64,000 nt of DNA from Rutidosis leptorrhynchoides (Eukaryota; Streptophyta; Magnoliopsida; Asterales; Asteraceae): contig NC_092335.1 in assembly GCF_046630445.1 (NCBI RefSeq), forward strand, positions 633,320,001 to 633,384,000, written 5' to 3'. The position numbers were made by a program, and so were the translations under genes. The notes below the pieces were generated by a model. That model saw nothing but the letters and a program-made list of their open reading frames with translations, made no database searches and was not told the DNA's origin. How positions within the stretch are numbered: position 1 is the first letter of the stretch; the number at the start of each line of letters is the position of its first letter. Below, piece after piece: positions 12,010-21,747 of the stretch.

Positions 12010-12193
12010 TTTTTTTTTCAAGAAAAGCTGATGCTGGGTCGTATACTTGTTAAATGGGCTTGTGTACACTTGGACCGAATAACTCTTGGTTGTTGGGCCA
12101 AGACTAAAATCCTGCTGGGCCGAAAGAAGTGAGGCCAGACGGATTATAAAAAAATTAAACTGGGTTACAATTCTGAAAAAGAGTGACACTGAA

Positions 12194-12251
12194 ATGGTTG
12201 GGCATGTTGGTTATAACCAAGAGGTCTTGAGTTCGAGTATGGGTAGAGGCG
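12194..12251 (+). repeat. Second tRNA-like unit in the 3' LTR of element B
   Basis: This is the partner of 5511-5568, with one substitution in the B-box part. Confidence 0.45.
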
Positions 12252-12299
12252 TTTATTTTCTTTTCTAAGGCTTGATACATTAAGGTAGTCTTTTTATCA

Positions 12300-12331
<32 letters not shown>

Positions 12332-12582
12332 ATACAAAAATTATTAATATCATTATTATTTTTATTATTATTATCATAAGTATTAGTATTACTATTATTA
12401 TTAGTAAAATTATTATTTTTATAGTTATTATTATTATTAGTGGTATTATTATCATTATAGTTATTAATATAAATATTAGTATTATTATTATTAGTAAAAT
12501 CATTATTTTTATAATAATTATTATTATTAGTACTCATTATTATTAAAAGTATCACTTTTATAAAAATTATTATTTTTATAAC

Positions 12583-12655
<73 letters not shown>

Positions 12656-13538
12656 GGATGAAACAACTTTTTATTTATTATTATCATTTGATCAAACAAA
12701 TACTTATTTGAAACATATATACAAAGTATATATAAATATATAACAATTGAAATAATATATATTATAAATATCAATACATCATTTGTGTGATTACAAGTAT
12801 ATGTGTTAATATATATACTTGATATAGGTTCATGAATCCGAGGCCAACCCTATACTTGTTCAATGTCGTCATATGTATTTTTACTACAAAATACAGTATG
12901 GTGAGTTTCATTTGCTCCCTTTTTAATTGCTTTTGCAATATATATTTTTGGGCTGAGAATACATGCGCTGCTTTTATAAATGCTTTACGAAATAGAGACA
13001 AGTGATTAAAAATAATATTCTGCGGATTGATGTGCTAGGTAATTTAGTTACATGTTATAAGAGCATGTGAGCGCGAATCCTAAAGATAGATCTATCGGGC
13101 TTAACACCCCCATCCTGTAGGCTGCACTAGACATAAGAGCTAGTGGGCGGATGTTTAGTACTTCGAGGATTATTTATACACTTGCGAGTGTACATATCCA
13201 TCTTTGCGAAGATGACTTATTATATTATTGTTAAGGTTAGTTACTGAGGCCTCAACATAAGCAGAACGGTTTTATACACTTGCGAGTGTACATATATTTA
13301 TAAACAGAAATCTTGTAGTCTATTAATATATTAAAATGATTGTTTTGATAAACCTATGAACTCACCAACCTTTTGGTTGACACTTTTAAGCATGTTTATT
13401 CTCAGGTAATGAAAGAAATCTTCCGCTGTGCATTTGCTCATATTACATGGAGTCATTCATGGCATAATTAGGACAGCACCTCGCAATGGGACCAAATGTT
13501 GATGACTTCGTCCAGGTGGATTAGGACGGGTTGTTAAA

Positions 13539-13842
13539 GCTTCTGTCTTGTTTGATACTGGTGCCGATAGGAGTTATGTATGTAGACACTTTTGCTCTAA
13601 GATAGATTGGTCATTAGTTCCTTTGGATGAGAGTATACTTGTCGAGGTGGCCAATGGGAAACTGGAGAAAGTTGACCAAATTGACCGAGGAGGTATAATA
13701 AACTTAGCTGGTGTGGATTTTGAGATTGATTTGATACCCATTAAGTTGGGGAGCTTTGATGTGATAGTCGATATGGACTGGTTGTCCAAGGTAAGAGCAG
13801 AAGTTATCTGTGGAGAGAAGATTCTTCGTATACCTCGCAAAG
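13539..13842 (+). mobile_element. Element A: protease remnant downstream of element B
   Basis: The reading resumes with an aspartic protease signature, [11 protein letters not shown] (about 13551-13583). It continues through INLAGVDFEIDLIPIKLG to a DWLSK block, parallel to the protease of element E (52981-53250). Similarity stops near 13842, and the rest of pol is absent. The first five bases are the right copy of the target duplication created by element B. Confidence 0.85.
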
Positions 13843-13959
13843 ATGGTATATATGAACATTGTTGTTTTGCAATTGCCACAAGATGTAAGAGATAAGTTAA
13901 AACCGCCGCTACACCTCGTAGCGGATTTTACATGAGAAACAACTTGGCCCCTGGGACGT

Positions 13960-14345
13960 GTGAGTATCGAACTATAAAATCGATATGTCAAAAAAGGCGT
14001 AAGAATTTGTGGCTAGTGGTATGATAATAGCCCTAATAATATTCTCAATGTACCAATATACAATTTTACGTAAAAACAAGTATCGAAATGGTATTTAAAT
14101 AGGAATAGAAGTTCACAAGCAAAAGTAATAATTATCATAAAATCCGAAAAGTTCAAAATTCACCTTTAAAAATAGTAAAATTCTATTTTAGGCGTCTAAA
14201 CACTTCGAATGGCAAAAAGACTTATAGAAGTTTTGTTCGTAGCGCCATTATTTGGTCATCATGAAAAAATTGGCCTCATTTGCCACCGAAAAGTTTAAAG
14301 CAAATTCGCCGCAAGATTTAACACGATTTTGTGGCGAGTGTAATG
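13960..14345. repeat. Direct repeat, copy 1
   Basis: About 380 bases starting near GTATCGAACTATAAAATCG and ending TTTGTGGCGAGTG. They recur at 14487-14865 at roughly 90 percent identity by eye. The unit contains TGTGGCGA and TTCGCC words of the kind seen in some CACTA-type elements, but I see no CACTA terminal repeat. The class is open. Confidence 0.75.
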
Positions 14346-14486
14346 TGTTCAAATATGTGTTTTGAGACCATGAATTATTATTGAAACGTGATTACAGTAA
14401 AATATACTTGCATTCTATATGAAATTTCAAAACAAAAATGATTATACAATTATTAATTAAGAGAAATCAAAAATATCCCCAATATA

Positions 14487-14865
14487 CTCGAACTATTAAA
14501 TCGTGATGTCACAAAAGGCGTAAGAATTTGTGGCTAGTGGTATGATAGTAGCCTTAATAATATTCTCAATGTACCTAAATATAATTTTACGTAAAGACAA
14601 GTATCGAAATGGTATTTAAATAGGAATAGAAGTTCACATGCAAAGATAATAATTATCATAAAATCCGAAAAGTTCGAAATTTACCTTTAAATATAGTAAA
14701 ATTCTATTTTAGGCGTCTAAACTACTTCGAATGGCAGAAAGACTTATAGAAGTTTTGTTCGTAGCGCCGTTATTTAGTCATCATGCAAAAATTGACCCCA
14801 TCTCCTACCGAAAAGTTTAAAGCACATTCGCCACAAGATTTAACACGATTTTGTGGCGACTGTGG
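14487..14865. repeat. Direct repeat, copy 2
   Basis: This is the second copy of the 13960-14345 unit, separated from it by about 140 AT-rich bases. Its right edge runs straight into an acidic coding stretch (14865-14975). Confidence 0.75.
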
Positions 14866-14975
14866 GACCTACAAACATTCTCGAACATGTACCTAATCAA
14901 GAAGAAAAGGAGGAAGAAGATGTTGAAGAAGAGGAAGAAGACGAGGATGAAGAAGAAGAATGCGCCGATGAGTAG
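14865..14975 (+). CDS. Acidic C-terminal exon of an unrecognised gene
   Basis: An open frame of 36 codons and a stop encodes GPTNILEHVPNQ followed by a tail almost entirely of Glu and Asp and ending CADE. It is too short for a start-to-stop gene and has no start codon of its own. It reads like the last exon of a longer gene or transposase whose upstream part is missing or lies in the direct repeats. Acidic tails of this type are common and not diagnostic. No function is proposed. Confidence 0.35.
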   Translation, partial: GPTNILEHVPNQEEKEEEDVEEEEEDEDEEEECADE

Positions 14976-15180
14976 TTTATGCTTATTATATGTTCAATTG
15001 TGTTAGTTTTTAATAATTACAAGTTTGAATGTGATTTAATCTTCGATGTAATGTAATGTAATGTTTAAGTTTAATGCAATGTTTCTTTTTCAAACAACAC
15101 TTTTATTCAAAACACAAACACAAACGGTTACATTTTTTTGAAATACAACATAATACTTAATCGGATTCGAAAACCTCCGA

Positions 15181-15552
15181 CTAGAATTGACCATCACTTG
15201 CGTAACCGGAACCATATGGTGGATCATAATCTTCAAATATCAAATAAAGAGATATTCGATTTGAACGAAATGGGAGAGTTTCTTTGATAAAGTCCCATGC
15301 TTCGTTGGTCCGAAGGCTCATAGCGGACAATTCCGGAAGACAATCGTCTTCAAAGTATAACACTTTAGTATGTACAAATGGTACATTTTGCTTCAAAAAA
15401 GCTAACAAACTTTCTAAACCAAAGTCACGAATGTCAATTTCTCCAAACGTAACTTTTGTAGCACTCTTGTAATCGTAAACCTTGTAATCCCGATCGAATC
15501 CACCTTCGTAATAAACGACGAACGACAAAATCATCGGCGGGTGAGTCAACAT
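15181..15552 (-). CDS. Small protein resembling the PB1-like N-terminal domain of MULE transposases
   Basis: The predicted protein of 123 residues begins MLTHPPMILSFVVYYEGGFD. It has the order strand, GG, aromatic, a central FGEIDIRDFGLESLLAFLKQ segment, VLYFEDDCLPELSAM, and a final ISLYLIFEDYD strand. This pattern matches the PB1-like domain at the start of many plant MuDR/MULE transposases. The zinc finger, DDE and SWIM parts are absent, so it is either a stand-alone domain or a remnant. An AT-rich leader (15553-15650) lies upstream on the minus strand. It converges with the acidic exon at 14865-14975, about 200 bases away. The assignment is from pattern only. Confidence 0.45.
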   Translation of the reverse strand: MLTHPPMILSFVVYYEGGFDRDYKVYDYKSATKVTFGEIDIRDFGLESLLAFLKQNVPFVHTKVLYFEDDCLPELSAMSLRTNEAWDFIKETLPFRSNRISLYLIFEDYDPPYGSGYASDGQF

Positions 15553-16139
15553 TTTTTATTTTAGTTTGTGTTTTGATTTTGAGAAAAGAAATGAAGTGTG
15601 TGTTTATGATTTGAGAGTGGTTGTTTATAAATGGGCATTTTTAAAAAAAAAAAAACGGTCCATTTTCTAGCCTTTACAATTTAAATATAATTTTAAAATC
15701 TAAATATAATAATAATACTAATATGAATAAATAAAATAAATAATATTGGAAGTGTGATGGTTGAAAGTAGTCTTAGAGTTAAAAATAGATGTATGCGGAA
15801 AAAAAAGAAAAAAAGAAAAAGCCCTAACATGTGATCTCTACATGAACGGGATGGAATTGAGACCAAAATTGTACAAATTTAAAATCTTAAGTTGACGTTT
15901 GATACAAACAAGAATTGAGGGTTCGCGCGTTGCTGCTCTAAGGTTTATGCGATTTTAACGCTAGCTAGCAATTTGCACGACACATTTTACCTGCCGATTT
16001 TTGGGGCATACAAACTACAACAAAAAACAATTATATCATATGCAACCGATAGTCATTTTTTGACGTACAAATCCTACATTTTAACTACATACAATCATAT
16101 GGAATAATTATATAAATCATTTTGTATGTTAAAAATTCT
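15553..16139. other. No gene seen
   Basis: AT-rich sequence with a poly(A) run near 15640 and a purine-rich run near 15800. I see no reading frame or repeat structure of note. Confidence 0.5.
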
Positions 16140-16660
16140 AGACCTGGGTAGATCCATAAAATACTACTTCAGTCGGGCCCGTCATGTACACATGGTTGTC
16201 ATCCTTCATTCTATCTCGAGTGGTCCTTCCGGTTGATCAACGATACAATTCTGCATAAAAAACATATACGTGGTAAAAAAATATGTTACAAATTAAACCT
16301 TTCATTATATAAACTTGCTCGCTCAAAACGACCTTCACGAATTGCAGCAACATAAAAGAATCTCACCTGACTAAATGGTAACCCACCGTTTCTTTCTCTA
16401 CATTATCTACACTTTTACTTAAACTTCCGTTCTCACCGTCAACTTTTTTCGCCATATCCTTTGATTCACACTTAATAGCTTTATTGATCTCTTCATTTAC
16501 CTCTTGATAACCTATTGTTTGAGACAACCAATGGGATTTTAAGGGTCCTGATAACCTCAGGCCAATTCAATATCTATGTCACTGTTAAATAAGGGTGACA
16601 CCAACTCTTCCAAAAACATAACAAACCTTGATGCGATATGCTTCCAAAGAAACTATTAAA
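16140..16660 (-). pseudogene. Unassigned coding-like exon blocks on the minus strand
   Basis: Two blocks look like exon remnants. At 16204-16249, an acceptor TTTTTATGCAG precedes a short frame NCIVDQPEGPLEIE and a stop. At about 16360-16660, frames such as ELVSPLFNSDIDIEL and GPLKSHWLSQTIGYQEVNEE are joined only through stop or frame changes, and a donor-like CAG|GTGAG lies near 16368. I do not recognise the family. These may be the 3' part of the locus that also holds the XRN-like exons (17102-17779), or separate debris. Confidence 0.3.
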
Positions 16661-17101
16661 GGAAAACAAATATGAGACAATTATTAGTTATTCATTTGCA
16701 AGATACTCGGACAGACATAAAAACACCATAAGATTAAATAGAGGTGCAATTCCAACCCATTTGCTTATGAACGGATCAACTTGGGTAATGTTCTATTTCA
16801 AACGGCTGAAATGAGAAAAATAAGCCAAAAGGGACAAACGTCGCCCAAAGTCCGTTTTCAATGCATACAACCTGCAAGATAGTTCGCAACAATTAGATAA
16901 TTAGTGTGACATTATACTTTTGTGTACATAGTAGACGTACCAAGTGACTATAATGAATTTTTTTAACAAAAACACAAAAAGGTACTTGCTAGTCTACCCA
17001 AAGGCACTCTGCACTAAATTTTTTTTGATATAAATCATATTGACCCGTTACTAAATCCACTAAAATTGCTATAGGCCAGGCGGAAACTTAAAGCCGTTTA
17101 C

Positions 17102-17779
17102 TTGGCCCATTTGGCCCATTTCTGTACTGTGATTGGTCATAAAACCCATGTGAATTACTACTCGATCTGATATTCAGTGAGTTATTTAAAAGACGGTGAG
17201 CAGCTTCTCCTAATACGTTTCCGTGTATTGCTCCGGGTACTTTTGGCCTGAAAGAGATCGACATGATGGATTTAAAACACACAAAAAAAAAATTAAAAAA
17301 AAATTGACAAAATTGTAACTCAAATCTGTTATTTATCAGTGGGTCAGTATAGTACTTATTGTTCACAAACAGTGGTAAACTAAAAGATTAGCCAAAAAAT
17401 AAACATAATATCATTCAATGCATAAAATGTCAACTAAAAGGTTCAAGTATACCTATTATTATAACTGTTTTGCGGGCGACGGCCAGTATTGTCTTCGTGC
17501 CATAAAATAGGAAGAGGCTTTATATCAATAGGTTTCAAAATCTGCAGTCATAAACATTTATCCGTACAAGTCAATGTACATTATCTTATCCATAAGTTTA
17601 TTAGCAAGACCATCATTGTTAAGCATTGTATATCATTAACACAACACACACACACACACACACAAATAAAAGATTAAAAAAAGAAAAAAGTAAAAAATAT
17701 CACCTTCTTTGGCATGGTTACGCCTGTTGGAGGTTCGTGAATATGTTTATGAGGAGCTGGATTGATATAAGTAACGTTT
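17102..17779 (-). pseudogene. XRN-type 5'-3' exoribonuclease gene fragment (three exons)
   Basis: Three consecutive exons on the minus strand read in phase. The exon at 17779-17704 encodes HKHIHEPPTGVTMPKK. The exon at 17541-17453 encodes ILKPIDIKPLPILWHEDNTG then RRPQN. The exon at 17247-17102 encodes PKVPGAIHGNVLGEAAHRLL. These match the late region of plant XRN2/3/4 proteins (PPxGVxxPKK, LWHED-GRRP and LGEAAHRL motifs), which degrade uncapped RNA from the 5' end. Splice sites are canonical: acceptors TTTTCAG, CTGCAG and TTTCAG, and donors GTGATA, GTATAC and GTAAAC. The N-terminal nuclease domains are absent: upstream comes only AT-rich sequence and then element C. I call it a fragment, not a working gene. 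Confidence 0.7.
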
Positions 17780-18549
17780 CTGAAAAAAAAGGAAAAAAAA
17801 AAAATGATTAATTCAATGAAAATTGGATTTATAAGTAGCTAATTTACAACACACAAAAATTACATCAACAAAGAAGTACATACACACATATATATATGTT
17901 AATGTACATATAAGGGATATACATATTTAAAACATAGCAATCCTTCCTTCGCGTTGATAAATAATACTCTTACAAATAAAAATGTTCAGCCAAAAAGGGA
18001 CTATGTATGCAGCAGCCTACTTTTGCCACAAACCGGTCGGCAAGGCTGTAGCATACCTTCCATTTCCATAGTTAGTCACTAGCATACAATTCCGGAAAAA
18101 AATCGACATGAATCATTCGTAAACGTATCTCGCTATGGGTAATTAAGATCTGTAAACAAAGAATCATAAATCAAACAAAGAAAGAATCATAAATCCAAAA
18201 CCTTGACAGATTTATCACAAGTCTTTGTCCAATCTATAAACAATTAGAAGAAAAAGAATGATTCATCATTCAAAAACAATTTGACAACAACAACCTTGAT
18301 AAACATGGTCGCTAAAATACATTAACTTTAAAGTTTTACTATTATCAATTCCAATTTTGCATTTACAAATTACAAAATAACAAAAACAGCAAACCCTTAA
18401 TAATTGTTGGTAGTTCCTTTAATACGGTAATTTCTACCAACAATAGGAAAATCATTTGATTGCTTACTTATTATAAACACCCTTTCTCAAAAACTAACAC
18501 TCGCCCAAACCTTGAGCTTCTAAATTTGGGCCTATTTTTTCTTAACAGC
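17780..18549. other. AT-rich sequence left of element C, no gene called
   Basis: No convincing exon. A block at 17995-18160 has an acceptor-like TTTACAG on the minus strand and some coding-like words, but stops break it and I cannot place it in XRN. The junction with element C near 18549 shows no target-site duplicate of the GAGGG on its other side. Confidence 0.4.
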
Positions 18550-21500
18550 AAAACACTTAACGTTTCATAAATGAATTAAATAAACAATATTGCATTCTTT
18601 TATTTCAAAAGTTTCCTAAAAAGAAAACATACTAAAATATGTAGATTAAATAACCCAACATATCAATAACCAAAGTTGACATAAAACATTGTCAACAAAA
18701 CCCATAAGTTTAAATTATCCAAAAATAGAATGCAACTTCAAAGTTTCATAAATGTTTCATAAAATCTGCCCATATGCATGCAGACTCTTATAACACAGCG
18801 GAAGCATCAAATAAACTCAAGTACCTGTGAAAACATGCGAGTAAACTGTCAACAAAAATGTTGAGTGAATTATAGGTTTAAATAATTGAATAAACTTTAG
18901 ACCACAAGATTTAAAATGTTAGAAAACATTAAACATTATTCCATTATCAATGAGCCACCTAGTAACCACTTAACCCTTTATTTACCCTTGCCAAACACAA
19001 TAAATAATATACACCGAACAGTGTATCTATAACAAAATACGAAGTACTAAACATTCCGATTATAAATTGCTAGCGCGACTAGCTCGAAATGGGGTTGTCA
19101 AACCCGATAGATCTATCCGTAGGATTCGCGTTCACCAGTAGAAACCAGTGATTACAGTTACCAGACTAGGGAATATTTTTGTTCAACTCATAACGAATAA
19201 TTTAAATTTAATTGCCACTTGTGTCTAAACGTAAAATAAATTGCATGTAATCACATCTCAAAAATATACTTTGAAAAGTATGTAAAAACGGGACTATAAC
19301 TCACCTTAATAGCAAATGAAGAAACCACACAAATAAGCGAACAGCAAACGAAGTAAAGTGATCAGGAATGATCACAACGCCGACCTATAAATAAAGCAGG
19401 TCGATATAAATAACTAACTTAGGTCAAGTCTTAGTATGATAGTTATTGTACATGTTGCAAGTAGACATAGAACAATACTCAACATGCATCGGTTTGATCG
19501 GAACAGCGTACAGACACACACTTTCAAATTTTAGAAAGTTTCTATTTTTAGCAGGTTTCCATTTTTGGAAAGTTTCTATTTTAGGAAAGTTTCTATTTTA
19601 GGAAAGTTTCTAAATTTAGAAAGTTTCTATTTAGAAAGTTTTTAAGTTAGGAAAGTTTCCTTAATTAGAAAGTCAACAAAAGTCAACTGAAAGTCAAAGT
19701 CAACCGAAAGTCAACTCAAAAGTCAACCTTGGTCAAACATAGTCAACATTAATTTTAAAAGTATAAGTTATAATGTTATTTAAAGTTATATATGTATAAT
19801 TATGTCATAACATAAGTTTAATTAAATTAAAATGAATTATTAAAGTTAACCTAAATTTAAATGATATAATTAATAATACATAAGTATTTAATTAATTAAT
19901 TAAATATTAGTCATAATATAAGTATTATTAATTAATAATAAATTTTAATCATATCATAAGTATTATTAATTAATAATGAATTATTAATCATATCATAAGT
20001 TTCTAATTATAATTATTAAATCTTAAGTATTTAATAATTAATTTATAATTAAATAATAACTAAGTCTTATAATAATTAAATAATTATTTAATCCTTATTA
20101 TAAGTCTTATTATAATAATCTCATAATATAAGTTTAATACTTATCATAAGTATTTTCCATTAATAATAAAAGTATTGTTAATCATAAGTTTAATTAAAAT
20201 GTTAATTAAATCATAAGTAATTAAATAATGATATAATAAATATATATCATAAGTCTTAAATTATAATAATTACTTTTTATATCATAAGTAATTTAATAAT
20301 AATGAAATTCATTATTTATATCATAAGTTTTACTAATTAACCATAAGTTTTAAATCAAAAGTTCATCGGGTCATATCTTGAGCCCCGGGTGTTGGTTTTC
20401 GGCGAGCCTTATATATATCTCCGCCTAATCAAACCACCTGACACATTGGTGCACTCAAGAACACTCCAAGAACAGTAACCAAGTCGTGATAATAAGCCAT
20501 TACACCACTTGGAACTTTAATCCGTTCAAAAACGTGTTTTAGTCATAACGGGTGATCCGTGGCTCGGATTTAGATGACCCGAACATGAAAGTTCATCCCA
20601 TCATCAATACTAACACACTAGTACACCCTAAAGACACCAAAAGTGGTCACAAAGTCGGACCAAACCTGGTTCATTTCGTTTTCATATTTCAATCTTAACA
20701 AAATGCCATTTTAATCATATCTAGAGCTCCGGGAATCGAAATGACATGAATCCGGAGTCTAAAATTAATGTCTTGATGAGAGGAACTCATCTAAACACTT
20801 CAATTTCACTTTTATATCAGTTAAAATATCAGAAATGAACGAAAAGGCTGCTGTCCCAATTCAATCAAACCGAAAACATATATATTTGAGCAATTCTATG
20901 CATACAATCATCAATACAATAACATGTAACTATCATACTATCAATATAACATCAAAATACAGAAAAATAAAGAAAAATTAAAAATCTAGGGTTAGGGTTT
21001 ATACCCTAATCAAGAATTGAAAGATGTAATCGTGTAGAGGAGATCGCGTAGAATCCGATTATGCTAATGAATTGATGATCCAAGCTTGATTTTAATTGAT
21101 GATGATGATGTTGGTGTTGGGGTTGGCGATGGCAAGAGAGGGAGAAAGAGGGAGAAGAGAGCAAAAATAAGTTTTAGGTTTATGATGAAATGAGAAATGA
21201 ATTGCAAAAAGGAAAAAAAAAATCAAGGGAGTACTCCCTCCCCCCATGAGGCTTCGGCCGAAAATAATAGTGGGGTGGGCCCCACTTAGCCCAAATCACT
21301 TAAATGTAAATTCCTTATGGCCCGAACGCTCGAACGAAACCCGAAACGCGAAAACACGACTACGCGATTGAAAATTCGGAGAGATAACAAATACGCGACG
21401 AAAAATATATATAAATACCATAAATAATCATATGACATAAAAATATCATAATTAAAATATTTAGGACTTAAAAATCCCAAAAGCTCAACCGTTGGTTTGA

Positions 21501-21713
21501 AAACCGAAAAGATTCGCCGGATAGAAATCCGCGACACGTAGAAACGTATAACTTAAAATATGAATACAAATATTCACATAACACATAATAATTAATATAT
21601 ATATTATTACAAAAATAATAATATAGGTCATAGAAATGACGTGGCACGAATAACAGTTAACGGTCGTTAAATAATTAACGGTAAAAGATAACGGAAAAAG
21701 TAGGGTCGTGACA
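18550..21713 (-). repeat. 3' LTR of element C
   Basis: Begins at 21713 (minus strand) with TGTCACGACCC. It carries the shared module: GATAGATCTATC at 19106-19117, the hairpin ATACAC/GTGTAT at 19009-19026, CAACAAAAATGTTG at 18850-18863, and CAG|GTAC just downstream (18821-18829). It also has a GGAAAGTTTCTATTTTA minisatellite (19525-19665) and a long AT-rich part with many ATAAGT words (19760-20355). Confidence 0.88.
19525..19665. repeat. Minisatellite in the 3' LTR of element C
   Basis: Roughly seven drifting copies of an AGGAAAGTTTCTATTTT unit, followed by AAAGTCAAC repeats. The partner tract in the 5' LTR (28295-28500) has about two more copies. Confidence 0.75.
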
Positions 21714-21726
21714 GTACCTTCCCGTT
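21714..21726 (-). other. Polypurine-tract region of element C
   Basis: On the minus strand AACGGGAAGGTAC lies directly before the 3' LTR. It differs by one base from the same site in elements B and E. Confidence 0.75.
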
Positions 21727-21747
21727 ACAAAAATTGCGTCCCGAAAT

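Larger units (their letters stand above)
3513..13538 (+). mobile_element. Element B: young non-autonomous LTR retrotransposon nested in element A
   Basis: Two long direct LTRs (3513-6874 and 10193-13538) begin TGTGACGACCCGG and flank a 3.3-kb internal region. That region has a tRNA-iMet primer-binding site, a pre-gag type ORF and a polypurine-tract motif, but no recognisable gag, protease, reverse transcriptase or integrase. A 5-bp target duplication, GCTTC, is at 3508-3512 and 13539-13543, and it lies inside the coding sequence of element A. The LTR end reads TTAAA rather than the usual CA. The two LTRs differ by roughly 20 substitutions plus microsatellite length, about 0.6 percent, which suggests around 0.2-0.3 million years. 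It must rely on enzymes from a relative, and elements of type E are the obvious candidates. Confidence 0.88.
10193..13538 (+). repeat. 3' LTR of element B
   Basis: This LTR of 3346 bases is about 99.4 percent identical by eye to 3513-6874. The shared module is again present: GATAGATCTATC at 13085-13096, TACACTTGCGAGTGTA at 13177-13192, and CAACCTTTTGGTTG at 13366-13379. It ends TTAAA and is followed by the GCTTC target duplication. Confidence 0.88.

Noticed and set aside
13960-14865. CRISPR-like or LTR pair reading of the two direct repeats
   Set aside because: There are only two copies, no short spacers, no TG...CA ends, no primer-binding site and no target duplication.
20990-21010. GGGTTAGGGTTT-like words (also near 29830 and 61970) suggesting telomere repeats
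   Set aside because: Only two or three units within LTR sequence, repeated in both LTRs of C; not a telomere or interstitial array.
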